Shown: positions 60,145 through 64,000 of the stretch, one piece after another | How positions within the stretch are numbered: position 1 is the first letter of the stretch | How the letters are laid out: each line of letters begins with the position of its first letter | NCBI RefSeq assembly: GCF_028453695.1 | Contig: NC_135782.1 | Span: forward strand, 10,168,001-10,232,000 | Direction: 5' to 3' | From: Augochlora pura | Taxonomy: Eukaryota; Arthropoda; Insecta; Hymenoptera; Halictidae | DNA: 64,000 bases | Made by a program: the position numbers and the translations under genes | Notes under the pieces: generated by a model | Databases searched by the model: none | What the model was told of the DNA's origin: nothing | The model's input: the letters and a program-made list of their open reading frames with translations, nothing else

Positions 60145-60755
60145 TAGCTATACTTAGCTACCACTCCTCATCCTTGAGAATCCCGCATTGGATCACATTC
60201 GAAGCCCACGACGTTTTTACTTTACTTGCAAGTTCGTTGTCTCTCCTGGTAAACGTAGACAGGGTCCCAAACCGAGCGCAATTTTCAGCCCAATCATGAC
60301 AAATAATAGCGTAGGTGGTTCGCGTTTCGCAATGATCGCGCGAAAACCGCAAACCTGCTCGGCCGTCGATGGATGAACCGTAGGCACCCCCAGCGGCGGT
60401 ATAATTTAATCAGTCTGTAACACGTAATTGCTATCCGGACTATTTCAGTTTGCATTCAGTATAATCAGTTGCGTAATTACAAGACCGAGACCCGGCCTAT
60501 TAATTCATCGACGGCCGACTTTAATTCGATAATGTCGGCTGATCGAATTTCAGGGCGGTCCGCGGGATCGTTAGGAGCACTGTATTGTTCGTCGGCTGTC
60601 CGTTCGTTCTGTCAGTGATTTGTTTTCCTTGGAATTAGGTGAACCTTGGTATTAGGCGTGCTATTGTTTCGATGTGACGTGCCTTTGAGAGGGATCATAC
60701 TACGGTAGACTACAAAGAGGTAATATATCACCAAGAGTCAATTTCTCAACTTTAA

Positions 60756-60850
60756 CCCTCTGCACTCGAGGTTATTTTAACTTTGAAATCCAACTAATCT
60801 TTCCATGTTACAGTATTTTGATTTTGTATTATTTTTGCATTATGTTTATA
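60756..60850 (+). mobile_element. One-ended relic of the CCCTTTGCACTCG family
   Basis: TTAA (60752-60755) then CCCTCTGCACTCGAGG and TATTTTAACTTTGAAAT, aligning with the left arm of the 7921 element. No right end was found; the right boundary is arbitrary. Confidence 0.5.
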
Positions 60851-62374
60851 GTACAATAAAATACTTATAATTTTAACAACACTTTCAATATGAATCATTT
60901 TAATCCTATAGAAATTACTTTAAGAAATGATGTAGTTAATATTATTAAAAAGTATTAAAGAATGTGGTACTTAACCTGCGAGTCACGTAAACAAATTACA
61001 AACAACAGAATGAAATATAAACCGAACATCCCCACGGAAATAACGTCACAAGAATAAATTAAAAACATCTTGAACTTTTTAAGAGACGACAAACTACTTT
61101 CGTCTGCTTCTAAGTAATTTTTTAATCAGAAATGCGTTAATCATACAAAGTAACAAGCTTTCTGATGTAGTATATAAAATGATAGTTAATAGCAAAAATT
61201 AACATGAAACAAATTCATCGACAAGTTATGGAAAAGCGCTGTATTGCATAATATTTTAGTCTATTCCAAATTAATTTTTATAAATTCACTACAATTTCTT
61301 AAATCTAGTTCAGATGAATTGTCATTTAGCTAAATTTTTATTCCACTGAATATTTACTCGAATAAAATTGTATCCGTTAATTCTTATCTCTTTTAACCAT
61401 AGTCCAAATAAAAAATCGCCTATCTGTATCTTCGAATGAGCGTAGAAAATCGGATACGAGTCGATGCAAATAATCGACATTAAATCATTTTCAGAAAACT
61501 ATGCTTAACCTCTCTGTTAAAACAAATCTCCGTAGTTAGTTTATTCATCCCGTGACCGTATTCCGGTGATGTAAGGTGGAACGACGTATCGAAATGTTAA
61601 ATAAAAATCCTAGAAATCGAGATGGAGCCCGACGCAGCCGGAATAAACTGGTTTCCGGCTGTTTACTCGGTCCCGATGATAACGAGACCAGGGATTTCCG
61701 CGGATTTTCAGAGGAGAAGGTCTTAAGTAATGAAAATTGGAATCGATGATATTGACTTTATTATTTCGGCCGGATCATAATGTAACGAGGAGATTGCGGA
61801 TACTCCGGGGAATATTAATGTTGGCCGAGATTCGGCTTTGTAAACGATTCCCGTCTTGTTTGGAGAACGTAGAATTCGATTCGCCGGAGCTTCCGTGTTA
61901 TCGAACCGAGCGCATTCTCCCAGATTTTCGATATAGAGCTGCCTAGAAGATCGAACGATCGCAACGAAGTTAGAGGCCCATCGTAGAAATTAATTCCAGG
62001 ATCCAATTTACATCGGCCGTCTAATACTGTCAGCGATACGTCATTGTTCTCTGTAGCGTCAAATTCGAATTACGTACATATTCTCGTAGAACCCAATTGT
62101 CGGAAGTTAATACTTCCGACATAATCGCATAATTTCTCTCGCATTTTGGCACAGTCATTTGTAATTTAACGTATATGATACAATAGAATTTTGTAAATAA
62201 AGATATCGTTTCGTTAATTATCGCGGCCGTGTTAAAAGGACAGGCATAGAATTTTTTCGACAATTTATTAAATGTTCGTGAGTGTTATTAGGCAACGCGA
62301 GCATTTGTTAGCAACGTGATCATTTGATTATTATTTGTTAATTATTAGATTACGTTGGAAGAATAAAGTATTTA

Positions 62375-62500
62375 TATTAAGTAATATAGTTAGATAATAT
62401 TAGTAATATAGGTAGGTAATATTAAGCAATATTAGGTATAATTAAGTAATATACGTATATTAGTTAATATATTAAGTTATTTTAAGTATTGTTAGGCAAC
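62375..62500 (+). repeat. TAAGTAATAT-type microsatellite
   Basis: Irregular repeats of TTAAGTAATATA and GGTAATATTA with drifting period. Confidence 0.8.
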
Positions 62501-63360
62501 GGGTCATGAGCAGCACGTCATCTGTTCATTAATTTTTTAATATTTCCCACGCTGTCAGTTTTATAACTTGAAAAAGTTAGCCAACTCCTGCAACGAGTTC
62601 AATCTTTAAATATAATTCATAAATATAATTGCTTAAATATAAGCTTGCAAATAAATATAGCAACAGAATATATTCTTCGAAATTAAAAATCACTTGAACC
62701 AATTGTGTTTTCCAGTGCCTCGTTTTATCAGTGTTTTCACCATTCTTCAAATAAACGAGTCTGAAGATCAGCTCTCGTTTATAGCATAACATAGTCGCTG
62801 ATCGATGATCGCTATTAATAAGCCCACGTGTCAGAATTGTCCAGTGCATGGTCCACCACGTCACGCCTCCTTAAATGCAGTGTCACGCAAAGCTCCGCTA
62901 ATCCCAGATGTCCGTCGTCCTTTCTACGAGATCGATGTGGTATCACGGCACATAAAGTTACCAATCAAAATGCCCGCTGTCCACCGATGCGAATTCCGTA
63001 TCGCATAGGTTACGTATTCACACGGGCACGCGTGAATGAATGCATGCATGCATGCGCTTTGCCACCGTAATCGACGTTACAAGCCGGCGTTTCGCGAAAA
63101 TTAAGAGCTCGTTACAACAGGACGATCGTAAAATACGGACGGAAACGGCATGTATTTTATTACATATGCCTCGCGCGTTTACGCGATGGACGATTTCCTG
63201 ATGAACGTACTGGCAACGGGTCACTATAGCTCGACGGTTCTATCGCTATTGAACACAAACAGCTCCACCTCAAGCTGTTGAAACATGGTCAAACGATTAC
63301 GAACTGCGATTATGGTGTATCTGTAATTCAATGGTAAATTAGTTTACCGATTATTATTGA

Positions 63361-63586
63361 CCCCTTGCACACGGATGGTGACCCCGAGGCAATGAAAATT
63401 GCCAAATTGTTGTGTCGCGTTCGAAAATAGTTTGTATATTATTAATGTTTTTTATATTTCAAGGATCGTTGAAAGTGTAAACGTTTTATGACTCACGCAA
63501 AGTCTATTACGTATTGCAAAATGGGAAGAATGTTGGTCGGAAAAACTATTTTCTAAAACACTATTTCTAAAAAACTATTTAAAGGG
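63361..63586. mobile_element. Decayed piggyBac-like MITE (about 226 bp)
   Basis: Left end CCCCTTGCACACGG followed by ATGGTGACCCCGAGGCA, matching the left arm of the 40289 element. The right end reads AAAGGG then TTGG. Flanks TTGA and TTGG look like decayed TTAA. Confidence 0.55.
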
Positions 63587-64000
63587 TTGGACCAGTTATT
63601 TGAAGAACTATATTTGCTCTGCTACTGTGTTCAACAGTGGGCTACTATTTTATATAATTTACAGTGTTTCAGGAATAGTGTAAATTAATCTGTTCTTGGA
63701 AAATTCCACTCTTTGTAGTAACAATAGATCTTGATTAAAGTTTCCTGATGTGAAATTACGCTAAATTAAATTTAGCGTAACTCTATATCAGGAGTAATCA
63801 CAAAACGAGGCTAAGATATTTCAGTTTCCATTTATTTAACTTATATAAATGTGGACCCTGTTCCTTCTGTAATAGGATAGATTTAAAAAATTAATGTTAA
63901 ATTAGACCTTGGAAAATATTCATGAGACACCATTCTAAGTTACGATGACAGTAAGAAAGGAAATTAACACAGCTGAAACTATCGTGTATAAAATTATTTA
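63587..64000. other. AT-rich window end, no gene shown
   Basis: AT-rich unique DNA with one strong hairpin, listed separately. No open frame or RNA gene is supported. Confidence 0.5.
63743..63793. repeat. 51-bp hairpin
   Basis: TTACGCTAAATT and AATTTAGCGTAA form a perfect 12-bp stem with a one-base centre (T A A junction), and the outer TCCTGAT/ATCAGGA add seven more pairs across a small internal loop. It may be a tiny fold-back element or a structured RNA segment; nothing shows which. Confidence 0.75.

Larger units (their letters stand above)
60147..63360. other. Mixed stretch, no gene shown
   Basis: 60170-60720 is GC-richer; CTGTCAGTGATTTG near 60611 resembles an insect initiator but nothing else supports a promoter. 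60760-61480 is AT-rich. 61490-62060 and 62790-63300 are GC-richer with overlapping chance frames (62805-63008, 62828-63070). No RNA gene was recognised. Confidence 0.4.

Noticed and set aside
60600..60650. Initiator-like TCAGT with a downstream donor-like TTAG|GTGAAC
   Set aside because: Short motifs occur by chance; no coding exon or other promoter element supports a start site.

Overview
The window looks like nuclear DNA of a hymenopteran insect, most likely a bee or an ant. The grounds are the roughly kilobase-scale alternation of CpG-rich blocks with very AT-rich blocks, single-residue exons with GT-AG introns, mariner elements, and many short TTAA-flanked elements whose ends read CCCTTTGCACTCG. 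This is inference from composition and repeats; no marker gene fixes the species.

Only one protein-coding gene is well supported: a three-exon model on the + strand (36010-38148) for a lysine/glutamate-rich, helical, cysteine-bearing protein of about 231 residues. Exons 2 and 3 are strong; exon 1 is tentative. I do not recognise the family. A polyadenylation signal lies about 210 bases after the stop. The other open frames I examined have no supported start, no recognisable domain and no convincing splice partner, so most of the window reads as intergenic or intronic DNA.

The rest is dominated by mobile and tandem DNA. Mariner-type material includes two internally deleted DD34D copies (15157-15709 on +, 59207-60144 on -), both flanked by TA and both dead; a TA-flanked 222-bp MITE at 2033-2254; a 495-bp fold-back MITE at 14627-15121 lying 35 bases from the first mariner; and a likely 203-bp remnant at 54516-54718. 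At least seven two-ended short elements have piggyBac-like ends, five of them (7921, 33431, 40289, 49547, 58209) with TTAA on both sides, and several more are one-ended relics. A 1.33-kb segment at 4616-5948 begins TGTTACG, ends CGTAACA and is flanked by GCAC, which fits a solo LTR; it carries ten copies of a 53-61-bp minisatellite whose units change in a correlated way.

Further tandem arrays lie at 3138, 6443, 13220, 17177, 18526, 22250, 27286, 42839 (43-bp units around a near-palindrome), 46945 and 58681 (120-bp period), with simple tracts including a 25-base G run at 22986 and a long GA run at 55256. The CpG-rich blocks between them are mostly unique sequence in which I could not demonstrate genes.
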